Positions 1-6,933 are shown, counted from the stretch's first letter. The stretch: DNA of 8,956 nucleotides from Lachnospiraceae bacterium (GCA_003447895.1 DLYC01000224.1:4492-13447); one strand, 5' to 3'. Numbers and translations: made by a program. The notes: generated by a model from the sequence alone, not told the origin.

Positions 1-434
1 GCCGCTTCCTCCGCTTTCTGACGGGAGTCAGCGAGCGCGGCTTCTTCTGCCGTAACTTCAAAGGCCGCCTGCTCCTCTGCCGTTTTTCGCGACGACGCGA
101 GCGCGGCCTCCTGTTCCTTCACATTCCTTCTGTGGATGAGAAGCGCGGACACGCCGACGCACGCCGCGGCAGCGATCACGGCGCACAGAAGGATCATTCT
201 CAGGCGGACCTGCCTCGACCTTCTTCTAAGGGCCGCTTCCCGTCTCTTACGCCTTTGTTTTCTCTCTCGGGCGGCCTGCCTGTCCGACTCCGTCATCTGC
301 CGGTCTGCTCCGGCCGGCTTTCTGTTCCCGCCGGCATCCCTCCTGTCTGCGGAGGACGGACCGGTTCCGTTCCCGCGGCCGGCCTCTGCCGCCTTTGGGG
401 TCTTTGTATCCTGATTATCCTGTATCTGAGCCAT
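1..434 (-). CDS. Membrane-anchored coiled-coil protein, N-terminal part only
   Basis: The reading frame is open from an ATG at 434 to the window edge (144 codons), so the C-terminal part, which would tell the function, is missing. Residues 1-55 are polar and probably disordered. Residues 56-79 are very basic (Arg/Lys clusters such as KQRRKRR). Residues 80-100 form one hydrophobic helix, and residues 105-144 are rich in Ala, Glu, Lys and Gln and look like the start of a coiled coil. The basic stretch before the helix predicts a cytoplasmic N-terminus and an outside C-terminal part. An AGGAAAAGGTG stretch (446-456) about 11 nt before the ATG is an acceptable ribosome binding site. It starts 67 nt after the isomerase stop and may be co-transcribed. 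Clostridial cell-wall hydrolases, polysaccharide deacetylases and secreted peptidases often have this architecture, but nothing visible chooses among them. I do not recognise the family. Confidence 0.72.
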   Translation of the reverse strand, partial: MAQIQDNQDTKTPKAAEAGRGNGTGPSSADRRDAGGNRKPAGADRQMTESDRQAARERKQRRKRREAALRRRSRQVRLRMILLCAVIAAAACVGVSALLIHRRNVKEQEAALASSRKTAEEQAAFEVTAEEAALADSRQKAEEA

Positions 435-501
435 TGTGCCGATTACACCTTTTCCTGATTGACCTGTCTCCGGGAGTATGACGGGAGACTTCCCGCCTCT
501 T

Positions 502-1746
502 TCAGATCTTTTTCCCCTGCTTCACTGCCGGTGCGATGGAGAGATCCGCCGCATAGTACGGGATCATCATCGCCTGGAAAGCGTGATAGAGATCCGACTT
601 TCCGGGCCACACCGTGTTCAAAAGATTGTTGTGCCTGTCGAGCTGATGGAACCACGATCCGTTCACGTGATCCATGACTTTTTCATCGAGGTACTGCATA
701 AAGGCCGCGTACTTGTCCGCGTACTTCTCTTTGCCGGTCAGATGATACAGGATCGCGGAAGTATTGATGGCCTCCGCGAGCGTCCAGTGCATGCGGTCGT
801 GAACCACGGGCTTTCCCTCCCAGTCTGTCGTATAGACGATTCCGGGCTCTCCGTCCGAATTCCAGCCGTCCGAGATCGCGCGGTTAAAGAGATTCTCTGC
901 GGCCTCTGTATATTTTGACGCCGCTTCATTGCCCTGCCCGTATGTGGAGAGCGCCCACTGGGTGATCAGGCGCGCCCACTCGATGCCGTGCCCGGGCGTC
1001 GCGCCATAGGGCTTGAACTGGTCGTCAGGCTTGTCCTTATTGCACTCAAGGTCCGGCGTCCAGTCGCTTGTAAAGTGCTCCGGGATCCGCCAGTCGTTTC
1101 CGGCCGCCCAGCTGAGCACATGGTCGATGATCCTTCCGGCTCTCACCCTGTACTTCTCATCGCCGGTCACATCCGCGGCCGCAAGGAAGGCCTCCACCGT
1201 GTGCATATTGGCGTTTATGCCGCGATAGCTGTCAAGGACAGTGAACTCCGTATTCCAGGTGTCACAGGAAAGGCCCTCTTCCTCGTTCCAAAAGCGCTGA
1301 TCATAGAGCGCCAGCGCCTCGTCCAGGAGCTCTTTCGCGCCGGGGCGCCCTGCCAGGACCGCGCTCGACGACGCCAGGATCACAAACGCGTGCGCATAGC
1401 ACTGCTTCCCCGGCAAAATATCGCCGTCGGCCGTTCTCCCGCTGTACCATCCGCCGTTTTCGGCATCGTGCAGCTCTCCCCGGAGACCTTTGAGCGCCGC
1501 GTCCACAAGTTCTTCGCTCCCGGGATGCCCGAGCATTGTTCCGATACTGTAGACATGGCACATCCTCGAGGTGATCCAGGTCTCGCGGCTTCTCTCCTTC
1601 CAGGGCGTTCCGTCATCGCCGAGATAGTAGGAGCCGCCTCCGGGCGAAGGGAATCTGTGCCCGAACGCGAGCAGAGACTCCGCGTTTTCTCTCAGAAAAT
1701 CTCTGTTCTCCTGTGTGTCGATCTGATACTTCTTCGTGCTTCCCAT
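502..1746 (-). CDS. AGE/YihS-family aldose-ketose isomerase (probably mannose isomerase-like)
   Basis: A 414-residue cytosolic protein of the N-acylglucosamine 2-epimerase superfamily, an (alpha/alpha)6 barrel that interconverts aldoses and ketoses. Full length matches YihS (about 413 residues). Motifs recalled from E. coli YihS occur in order: ITSRMCHVYS (59-68), GGWYS (98-102), NANMHTVEAF (178-187), TPGHGIEW (250-257), VYTTDWEGKPVV (304-315) and GKSDLYH (382-388). By hand alignment the three catalytic histidines are H182, H253 and H388, and the substrate arginine is R61. The positions I recall as sulfonate-binding in YihS, Q362 and Q379, are H367 and S384 here, so a sulfoquinovose role is doubtful and mannose/fructose isomerisation is more likely. 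No sulfoglycolysis genes are nearby. The start at 1746 is chosen over the ATG at 1767 because a perfect AAAGGAGG lies 7 nt upstream of it. It follows the CsoR-type gene by 81 nt with no evident promoter. Family certain, substrate inferred. Confidence 0.92.
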   Translation of the reverse strand: MGSTKKYQIDTQENRDFLRENAESLLAFGHRFPSPGGGSYYLGDDGTPWKERSRETWITSRMCHVYSIGTMLGHPGSEELVDAALKGLRGELHDAENGGWYSGRTADGDILPGKQCYAHAFVILASSSAVLAGRPGAKELLDEALALYDQRFWNEEEGLSCDTWNTEFTVLDSYRGINANMHTVEAFLAAADVTGDEKYRVRAGRIIDHVLSWAAGNDWRIPEHFTSDWTPDLECNKDKPDDQFKPYGATPGHGIEWARLITQWALSTYGQGNEAASKYTEAAENLFNRAISDGWNSDGEPGIVYTTDWEGKPVVHDRMHWTLAEAINTSAILYHLTGKEKYADKYAAFMQYLDEKVMDHVNGSWFHQLDRHNNLLNTVWPGKSDLYHAFQAMMIPYYAADLSIAPAVKQGKKI

Positions 1747-1753
1747 GGTCCTT

Positions 1754-1761
1754 CCTCCTTT
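1754..1761 (-). promoter_or_regulatory. Ribosome binding site fixing the isomerase start
   Basis: AAAGGAGG on the minus strand ends 7 nt before the ATG at 1746. It lies inside the seven extra codons that would be read from the upstream ATG at 1767, so the shorter protein is the better model. YihS-family proteins also do not need the extra residues. Confidence 0.85.
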
Positions 1762-1827
1762 GTGCATGGTGGGCTCTTCGCACCGCCCTCTGTGCCCGGC
1801 GCGGGGCTCTCATGTCCCGGCTCCGGC

Positions 1828-2193
1828 TTATTTCATGAACCTGTCAATCGCTTCATTCATCTTCTCGATCGATGTGCGGTCATTCTCTCTGACCGCCTCC
1901 ACAATGCAGTGCTCCATGTGCTGCTTCAGGATCAGTTTACCGGTGTTGTTGATCTCTGACTTTACCGCTGAAAGCTGGATCAGCACCTCTGAGCAGTCAT
2001 CTCCGTTTTCCACCATCCTGCGCACTTTGTCAAGATGCCCCACGGACCGCTTGAGCCTGTTCACAATGGCCCGGATCTCCTCCGGGTTATGGGTGTGACT
2101 GTGATTGGTGTGGTGTCCTTCCCCGTCGTGGGTGTGGACATGGGTGCCGTCGTGGGTGTGGACATCGTTTGTATGATTCATATTCTCCTTCAT
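1828..2193 (-). CDS. CsoR/RcnR-family (DUF156) metal-sensing repressor with His-rich N-terminal tail
   Basis: A 121-residue protein. Residues 38-120 are an all-alpha CsoR/FrmR/RcnR domain: NRLKRSVGHLDKVRRMVENG opens helix 1, then DDCSEVLIQLSAVKSEINN and LKQHMEHCIVEAV. C67, H92 and C96 keep the spacing of the Cys-His-Cys (C36/H61/C65) Cu(I) ligand set of CsoR, so Cu(I) or another thiophilic ligand is plausible. Residues 1-35 hold eleven histidines in HTHDG-like repeats, part of which comes from an exact 24-bp-period duplication. Members of this family are homotetrameric or dimeric repressors that leave DNA when metal (or, for FrmR, formaldehyde) binds. The start is the ATG at 2193, which overlaps the MATE stop as ATGA and has GGAGGGAG 7 nt upstream. 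A second ATG at 2181 has a site too close to be useful. The overlap suggests that the sensor regulates its own operon including the pump; this is inference. Confidence 0.93.
   Translation of the reverse strand: MKENMNHTNDVHTHDGTHVHTHDGEGHHTNHSHTHNPEEIRAIVNRLKRSVGHLDKVRRMVENGDDCSEVLIQLSAVKSEINNTGKLILKQHMEHCIVEAVRENDRTSIEKMNEAIDRFMK
2123..2165. repeat. Exact 19-bp direct repeat, 24-bp period, in the His-tail coding region
   Basis: The 19-bp string CCGTCGTGGGTGTGGACAT occurs at 2123-2141 and again at 2147-2165. The 24-bp period is in frame and gives two copies of an eight-residue unit, HVHTHDGT-like, in the sensor's metal-binding tail. This is the mark of a recent slippage or tandem duplication event. 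Confidence 0.9.
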
Positions 2194-3551
2194 GCCGAAG
2201 CTCCCTCCGTTTCTGTCAAATCTCCTGTGTCCCTGACAAGCTTTTTATAGAGAAACCAGCATATCACCGTGGAAAGAAGAGACCCCATCGGCGCCGCAAG
2301 ACCCATCGGATACAAAGTCTTCGGGAACAGGACAGAGGCCAGATAAGCCCCCGGAATTCTCACAAGGACAATGGACGTAATGTTGTGCAGGAAGGAATAC
2401 AGCGATTTGCCGTACGCGCTGAAGAACCCGCTGAAGCAGAACTGTATCCCGGCGATCATGCAGTCAAGGGAGTAGGACCGAAGGTACTGTCCGCCCAGCC
2501 GGACGACTTCGGGCTCATTGTGCACGAAGACGCCCACAATGTCATCCGCCGCGAACTGACAGATCACAAAGATCACGGCCCCCACACCGATACACACCGC
2601 AATGCCGTAGAAAAGGGCTCTTCTCGCTCGCTCGTGTTTGCCGGCGCCCATATTCTGCGCCGCGACCGCGGAGACGGTCGAGAGCATGGACGAGGGCACA
2701 AGAAACAGGAAACAGATGATCTTCTCGACAATTCCGACCGCCGCCGCAACATCGACGCCGCGGCTGTTGGCGATCGCGGTGATCACAAGAAAGGACACCT
2801 GGATGAGTCCCTCCTGGAAGGCCACCGGAACACCGATCCCGAGGAGCTGCCCCATATATCGGGAGTCCGGGCGCAGGTCTCCCTTACTCAGTGCCGGGCC
2901 GTTCTTACTTCTTACCAGATAAAGGAGCGCTGCCGCGACGGAAAACGCCTGGGAGCCGACTGTCGCGATCGCCGCGCCCGCGGCGCCCATCCCAAACGGA
3001 CCGATCAAAAGATAGTCAAAGCCCACATTCACGAGCCCCGCGATCGCCACAAATACCATGGGGCTCTTCGTATCGCCCAGCCCCCGGAAGATACTGCTGA
3101 TCACATTGTAGGCTGTGATAAACGGCACGCCGATAAAGCAGATGATCAGATACGTCCTCGCCTGCTGCAGGGCCTCCGGCGGTACCGCGAGAATCTTCAG
3201 GATCCCCCCTGTACAAATCAGGAGGACCGCTGTCAGGACCACTGCAAAAACAGAGAAAAGTGTGATCGAATTTCCGATAAATCCGGAGGATTCCTTCTCG
3301 GATCCCGCGCCGACGGAACGGCTGATACACACCGTTGTGCCCATCGAAAGGCCTACGATCACTACCGTGAGCATGTGCATGACCTGACTTCCGACCGCGA
3401 CGGCAGAGACTGCTGCCGCTCCGTTGAACTGTCCGGTGATAAAAAGATCTGCCATCCCGTAAAAGGTCTGCAGGAAACTCGCGATCAGAAAGGGAAGCGC
3501 AAACTGCAGCATTTTCCCGAACAGACCGCCTTTCGTGAGATCTTTTGTCAT
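2190..3551 (-). CDS. MATE-family multidrug/sodium (or proton) antiporter
   Basis: A 453-residue inner-membrane protein made of two similar MatE halves, as usual for the DinF/MepA-like branch (typical length 440-470). The first half begins with ALPFLIASFLQTFYGMADLFITGQ-type sequence near residues 18-41, and the second repeats the pattern near residue 240 with GVPVAFQEGLIQVSFLVITA-type sequence. About twelve hydrophobic helices are visible. The family exports cationic drugs, metabolites or flavins by Na+ or H+ exchange. The substrate cannot be read here. The ATG at 3551 gives the common N-terminus MTKDLTKG and has a weak CACAGG at 3560-3565. A TTG at 3587 would add 12 codons but lies in the T-rich tail of the upstream hairpin, so I reject it. 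The gene ends by ATGA overlap with the metal sensor, which suggests that sensor and pump form one regulatory unit. Confidence 0.92.
   Translation of the reverse strand: MTKDLTKGGLFGKMLQFALPFLIASFLQTFYGMADLFITGQFNGAAAVSAVAVGSQVMHMLTVVIVGLSMGTTVCISRSVGAGSEKESSGFIGNSITLFSVFAVVLTAVLLICTGGILKILAVPPEALQQARTYLIICFIGVPFITAYNVISSIFRGLGDTKSPMVFVAIAGLVNVGFDYLLIGPFGMGAAGAAIATVGSQAFSVAAALLYLVRSKNGPALSKGDLRPDSRYMGQLLGIGVPVAFQEGLIQVSFLVITAIANSRGVDVAAAVGIVEKIICFLFLVPSSMLSTVSAVAAQNMGAGKHERARRALFYGIAVCIGVGAVIFVICQFAADDIVGVFVHNEPEVVRLGGQYLRSYSLDCMIAGIQFCFSGFFSAYGKSLYSFLHNITSIVLVRIPGAYLASVLFPKTLYPMGLAAPMGSLLSTVICWFLYKKLVRDTGDLTETEGASA
2201..2208 (-). promoter_or_regulatory. Ribosome binding site of the CsoR-type gene, inside the MATE coding end
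   Basis: GGAGGGAG lies 7 nt before the ATG at 2193 and within the last codons of the MATE gene. It supports independent or coupled re-initiation at the ATGA overlap and decides between the ATGs at 2193 and 2181. Confidence 0.75.
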
Positions 3552-3580
3552 ATATAAAACCTGTGATTCCTTTCCGTCAG

Positions 3581-3625
3581 AAACCAAAACACCTTCCAGC
3601 GGAAATGTAAATCCGTTGGAAGGTG
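3581..3625 (-). terminator. Probable intrinsic terminator after the L,D-transpeptidase gene
   Basis: Arms 3590-3602 and 3613-3625 pair over 13 positions with one mismatch (A-C in minus-strand RNA), around a 10-nt AT-rich loop. On the minus strand the stem is followed directly by TTTTGGTTT (3589-3581). It lies 19 nt past the transpeptidase stop and 38 nt before the MATE start, where a terminator is expected. The interrupted T tract makes it weaker than a textbook case. A protein-binding operator for the MATE-sensor operon is the alternative reading. Confidence 0.65.
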
Positions 3626-3643
3626 GAAATCATATCTGCCGCA

Positions 3644-5485
3644 TCAGTAAAAAACGACAACCGGCATTCCGGTGCGCACATAATTGTAAAAAGCCGGTGC
3701 AACCGACGGGGGCAGGTTAATGCAGCCGTGTGAACCGTCATACTGATAGATATTGCCGCCAAAGCTCGATCTCCAGCTGGCATCGTGGAAGCCGCAGCCT
3801 CCGTAGAAGGGCATCCAGTAATCGACATGGGAAATATAGGAATACTGGCCGTTCGCCAAAAGCTGTCCCTTCAGGTCCGTATCCGTGTCCTTGTAGAGGA
3901 TCTGGAAAACGCCGGTGGGCGTCCCTCGTCCTGCCGAGGGGAGACCGGATACACAGTCCGTATCCAGGACCATTTCTCCGTCGATATAGATCCATACATG
4001 CTGGCGGGACAGATTGGCTTCGATATAAGTGCCTCCGATCCCGCTTCCGCTCGAGTACTGCTTCTGGTAAAAATACGGCTCTCTCTCCTCGGACTCTCCG
4101 TCCCACAGAAGATTCCAGACTTCTTCTCTCTCCGTCGGTTTGTCCACGGAATAGCCGTAATCACCGCCGTCGACCTCAATATCTCCCACATTGGTGGCGT
4201 GGAAATTCCAGGTCTTGCCGACTGTGTTGACATTTCTGGCCAGCTCATCTACCCAGAATTCAATATTTTCTTCCCACTTGTCCTCATCCCTGTAGTAGTT
4301 GCCTTTGTCGTCAACGGAGAGCCAGCCGACTGTCGTCTCAGCATCCACAGTCATCTTCTCGCCGTCAGGCAGCTCCCAGGTGATGCTTCCTGCGAGCATT
4401 TTGTTGTAGCTGTCGCACTTTTCGACGATCTCTTTGTCCTTGGCGCGGACTTTGGGCGAAAGGTATGCGCCTTTGATGGACGCCACATCGATCGCGGTCT
4501 CCCCCTTGTTCACAGCTTCCCGCGCGGCTTTCTGTACGAGGGCCACCTTGATCGTGTCGCCTTCGACTTCCGGAATGATGTTGAAGGTCGTGCCCGTAAG
4601 CTCAATGTAAGCATTCTTGGGCCTAATCATATTGGATTCCTGAAGTTCGGGGAGCGCTCCGACGGCCTTTTCGAGCCGGTCCGGATCATAGGTCATATTC
4701 TGCTCCACCTGTCCGTCCGTCCTTCTGAAGAAGCACTTGTACCAGTGCTTGTGGTCCTGGGACCTGAGGATCTTGTCGACGCTGCCGTCGGGCTTTACCT
4801 TGTAGCCGATCTCGGTTCCGGAAATGGTCTCCTTGGAACCGTCCCGGAAAGTCAGGTCAAGCTGATAGCCCACAGACTTCTCAGACAGGATCTTCTCCAC
4901 CTCCGGAGAAGTCATATTGCTGACGTCGATCCCGTTTATATACGTATTCTCGAGGAAGTGGGTCTCCGAGTAGACCATACCGTAATAGTAGCTGCCTCCG
5001 ATGATGCACAAAAGCAGGAAAATCAGAAGAGGTGCTTTACTTCTGTGGCGCTTCTCCACATACACTTCCTCCTGCTGTACCGGCTCAGGTGCGGGCTCTG
5101 CCACAGGCTCCTCAGGCGCAGACTCTGCCACAGGCTCCTCCGGCACAGGTTCCGCCGGTGCGGGCTCTGTCACAGGCTCCTCGGCAGGTTCTTCCGCAAC
5201 AGGCTCTTCCTGTCCAGGCTCTTCGACCGGTTCCTCTGGCGCAGGTTCCGCCACAGGCTCCTCGACCGGCTCCGCGGCACGCTCTTCCGGTGCAGGCTCC
5301 GCCACAGGCTCTTCCGCCGGTTCCTCCGGCGCAGGCTCCGCCGCCGTCTCTTCCACTACAGGTTCTTCCGTCACCGCCGGAACTGCTTCAGGCTCCTCGG
5401 CAGGAGTTTGTGTGCTTTCCGGCTCCCGTATGGGCTCTTCCGTTTCCGGAACAGCCTTTTTCTTTTTCCAAAAGAATATAGACAT
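3644..5485 (-). CDS. L,D-transpeptidase (YkuD) with cytoplasmic acidic repeat and peptidoglycan-binding domains
   Basis: A 613-residue type II membrane protein that should form 3-3 cross-links in peptidoglycan or attach molecules to it. Order: short basic start WKKKK (6-10); Glu/Pro/Ala-rich low-complexity repeat (about 14-140); basic EKRHRSK (144-150); one transmembrane helix (151-170); an extracellular region (about 185-470) that resembles two copies of the putative peptidoglycan-binding domain PG_binding_4 (PF12229); then the YkuD catalytic domain (about 485-612). The catalytic signature is clear: H567 in GFHDASW and S585-H586-G587-C588 in DGSHGCINLPP, with nucleophile Cys588. Family members that carry the same PG-binding domains are common in Clostridia and Enterococcus (Ldt-fm type). 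The basic residues before the helix put the acidic repeat inside the cell. The start at 5485 has GGGAG 6 nt upstream. It follows the NSS gene by 92 nt with no visible promoter, so read-through is likely. Confidence 0.95.
   Translation of the reverse strand: MSIFFWKKKKAVPETEEPIREPESTQTPAEEPEAVPAVTEEPVVEETAAEPAPEEPAEEPVAEPAPEERAAEPVEEPVAEPAPEEPVEEPGQEEPVAEEPAEEPVTEPAPAEPVPEEPVAESAPEEPVAEPAPEPVQQEEVYVEKRHRSKAPLLIFLLLCIIGGSYYYGMVYSETHFLENTYINGIDVSNMTSPEVEKILSEKSVGYQLDLTFRDGSKETISGTEIGYKVKPDGSVDKILRSQDHKHWYKCFFRRTDGQVEQNMTYDPDRLEKAVGALPELQESNMIRPKNAYIELTGTTFNIIPEVEGDTIKVALVQKAAREAVNKGETAIDVASIKGAYLSPKVRAKDKEIVEKCDSYNKMLAGSITWELPDGEKMTVDAETTVGWLSVDDKGNYYRDEDKWEENIEFWVDELARNVNTVGKTWNFHATNVGDIEVDGGDYGYSVDKPTEREEVWNLLWDGESEEREPYFYQKQYSSGSGIGGTYIEANLSRQHVWIYIDGEMVLDTDCVSGLPSAGRGTPTGVFQILYKDTDTDLKGQLLANGQYSYISHVDYWMPFYGGCGFHDASWRSSFGGNIYQYDGSHGCINLPPSVAPAFYNYVRTGMPVVVFY
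5075..5365. repeat. Degenerate repeats encoding Pro-Glu-Ala tract of the L,D-transpeptidase
   Basis: The region codes for residues about 41-137, built from imperfect copies of units such as EEPVAEPAPEEP and EEPAEEPV. At DNA level, variants of CCACAGGCTCCTC and GGCGCAGGTTCCG recur every 27-36 bases. The low complexity leaves all frames on both strands open here and creates several spurious reading frames. Confidence 0.85.
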
Positions 5486-5505
5486 TTGTCTCTCCCAAAG
5501 TCTGC

Positions 5506-5539
5506 GGCAGAGCGGACGTCCGCAATCCGCTTCGCTGCC
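5506..5539 (-). other. Bulged stem-loop in the leader of the L,D-transpeptidase gene
   Basis: GGCAG (5506-5510) plus AGCGGA (5511-5516) can pair with TCCGCT (5526-5531) plus CTGCC (5535-5539), giving an 11-bp stem with a 3-nt bulge and a 9-nt loop. A 12-bp palindrome, GCGGACGTCCGC (5512-5523), offers a competing fold. No T tract follows on the minus strand, so it is not a standard terminator. It sits just upstream of the ribosome binding site at 5492-5496 and could affect translation or processing between the NSS and transpeptidase genes. Confidence 0.4.
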
Positions 5540-5577
5540 TGCTCATGAACCGCAGCCGCTTTCTACGCTCTGACGCG

Positions 5578-6933
5578 TCAGATGATTCCCAGAATAAAGA
5601 CCAGGATCACGATAAACGGCAGGACATATGTTACGTAAGGCCTCATCCATTCTCGGACTTTGGCGCCTTTTCCCTCATTCGCTTCCCTGACAAAGTTGTC
5701 CCATCCCCATCCGTAGCGGCTCGAGCAGAACAGTACGAACAGGAACGCGCCGATCGGAAGGATATAATTGCTGACGAGCAGGTCCTCGAAGTCAAGTATC
5801 GAGGAGCCGGGGCCCAGCGGCTGAATGCCCGAAAGGACATTGAATCCGAGCGCGCAGGGAAGCGAGAGCACTAACATGATCAGAATGTTCAGGTAACCCG
5901 CTTTTTTGCGGCTCCAGCCAAACTGGTCCATGCACATTGCCATAATATTTTCAAATACGGCCAATACAGTGGAGAAAGCCGCGAAAGTCATAAAGACGAA
6001 GAAAAGGCTCCCCCACAGTCTGCCCATCTTCATGTTATTGAAGATATTGGGAAGCGTGATAAAGATCAGGCTCGGGCCGCTGTCAGGCTGCACGTTGTAG
6101 GCGAAGCAGGCCGGGAAGATGATCAGTCCCGAGCAGATCGCGACAAAAGTATCAAGAAGAATGACATTGATCGACTCTCCCATAAGAGCCTGGTCCTTGT
6201 CGATGTAACTTCCGAAGATCGCCATAGAACCGATTCCGATACTCAGTGTGAAGAAGGCCTGGTTCATGGCGTTTGCGATCACCTGGAAGATTCCGATCTC
6301 AGACGCTCTCTCCACGCTCGGAAGGAGGTAGAACTCAAGGCCCTTGCCGGCACCGGGAAGGAAGATACTGTTGACGGCCAGAATGACCATGATCACCAAA
6401 AGGGCGATCATCATGACCTTCGTCACTTTCTCAAGGCCGTTCTGAAGGCCCTGGGCATTGACGAAGAATCCGAGAAAGACGACGATCGCCATGCATCCGA
6501 CCTGGAGGGCCGGATTCGCAAGACCGGCTCCGAAGGCTTCCGCCACCTGTTCCGAATTCAGGTTCTCAAAGCTTCCTATCGCCGTTCTGACAAAATACTG
6601 AAGCATCCAGCCTGCTACAGTGGAATAGTACATCATGAGCAGGTAATTTCCCACCATGCACAGGATACCGTGGAGATGCCACTTGGATCCTTTGGGCTCC
6701 AGTTCCTGATACATCTTGACCGGGCTCTTCTTCGAGGCGCGTCCCATCGCGAACTCCATTGTCATGGCCGGAAGGCCCAGAATGATCAGAAAGAACAGGT
6801 AGACCAATACGAAGATCCCTCCTCCGCTCTGTCCGCAGAGATAAGGAAATTTCCACACATTTCCGATGCCGATCGCGCATCCCGCGCTGATCAGAATAAA
6901 ACCCAAACGACTTCCCAGTTTTTCACGCTGCAT
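5578..6933 (-). CDS. Sodium-dependent amino acid transporter, NSS/SNF family
   Basis: A 451-residue inner-membrane symporter of the LeuT fold, which uses the Na+ gradient to import amino acids or related small amines. The unwound helix 1 signature is present: SAGCAIGIGNVWKFPY (16-31). Helix 6 shows FFTLSIGIGSMAIFGSY (227-243), and helix 8 shows AAFSTVLAVFE (318-328), where S321/T322 align by eye with the Na2-site residues of LeuT. I count 11 hydrophobic helices with the last ending at the C-terminus, as in the bacterial MhsT/TnaT type (about 450 residues) rather than the 12-helix eukaryotic form. The substrate cannot be predicted safely. The ATG at 6933 begins 2 nt after the stop of the small membrane protein gene; AAGGAG (6945-6950) lies within that gene's last codons, 11 nt before the start. 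This suggests coupled translation of the pair. Confidence 0.95.
   Translation of the reverse strand: MQREKLGSRLGFILISAGCAIGIGNVWKFPYLCGQSGGGIFVLVYLFFLIILGLPAMTMEFAMGRASKKSPVKMYQELEPKGSKWHLHGILCMVGNYLLMMYYSTVAGWMLQYFVRTAIGSFENLNSEQVAEAFGAGLANPALQVGCMAIVVFLGFFVNAQGLQNGLEKVTKVMMIALLVIMVILAVNSIFLPGAGKGLEFYLLPSVERASEIGIFQVIANAMNQAFFTLSIGIGSMAIFGSYIDKDQALMGESINVILLDTFVAICSGLIIFPACFAYNVQPDSGPSLIFITLPNIFNNMKMGRLWGSLFFVFMTFAAFSTVLAVFENIMAMCMDQFGWSRKKAGYLNILIMLVLSLPCALGFNVLSGIQPLGPGSSILDFEDLLVSNYILPIGAFLFVLFCSSRYGWGWDNFVREANEGKGAKVREWMRPYVTYVLPFIVILVFILGII

Noticed and set aside
466..495. Inverted repeats GTCTCC/GGAGAC and CGGGA/TCCCG after the isomerase gene as a terminator
   Set aside because: Stems of 5-6 bp with no T tract on either strand; too weak to call.
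988..1959. A 323-codon plus-strand frame opposite the isomerase gene
   Set aside because: It overlaps the well-supported YihS-like gene and part of the CsoR-type gene with no recognisable motif; a shadow frame.
2169..3557. A 462-codon plus-strand frame opposite the MATE gene
   Set aside because: It mirrors the MATE gene, is rich in Arg, His and Asp, shows no fold-like pattern, and has no convincing ribosome binding site. The MATE frame shows normal helices.
3552..3587. A TTG start that would extend the MATE protein by 12 residues
   Set aside because: The TTG lies in the T-rich tail of the probable terminator, and the ATG at 3551 gives the N-terminus usual for the family.
3785..5548. A 587-codon open frame on the plus strand opposite the L,D-transpeptidase gene
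   Set aside because: The minus-strand gene has clear domains and catalytic residues. The opposite frame is open because the GC-rich gene seldom uses codons that give stops in that frame, and because of the repeat; its translation is low-complexity Arg/Leu-rich sequence.
5001..5573. Plus-strand frame encoding Ser-Gly-Ala repeats, resembling a surface or silk-like protein
   Set aside because: It is the reverse reading of the Pro-Glu-Ala repeat of the L,D-transpeptidase. The repeat only looks structured because the coding strand is repetitive.
5569..5582. 14-bp perfect palindrome over the NSS stop codon as a regulator site
   Set aside because: A palindrome of this length is expected by chance about once in two windows of this size, and its place over a stop codon does not suit an operator.
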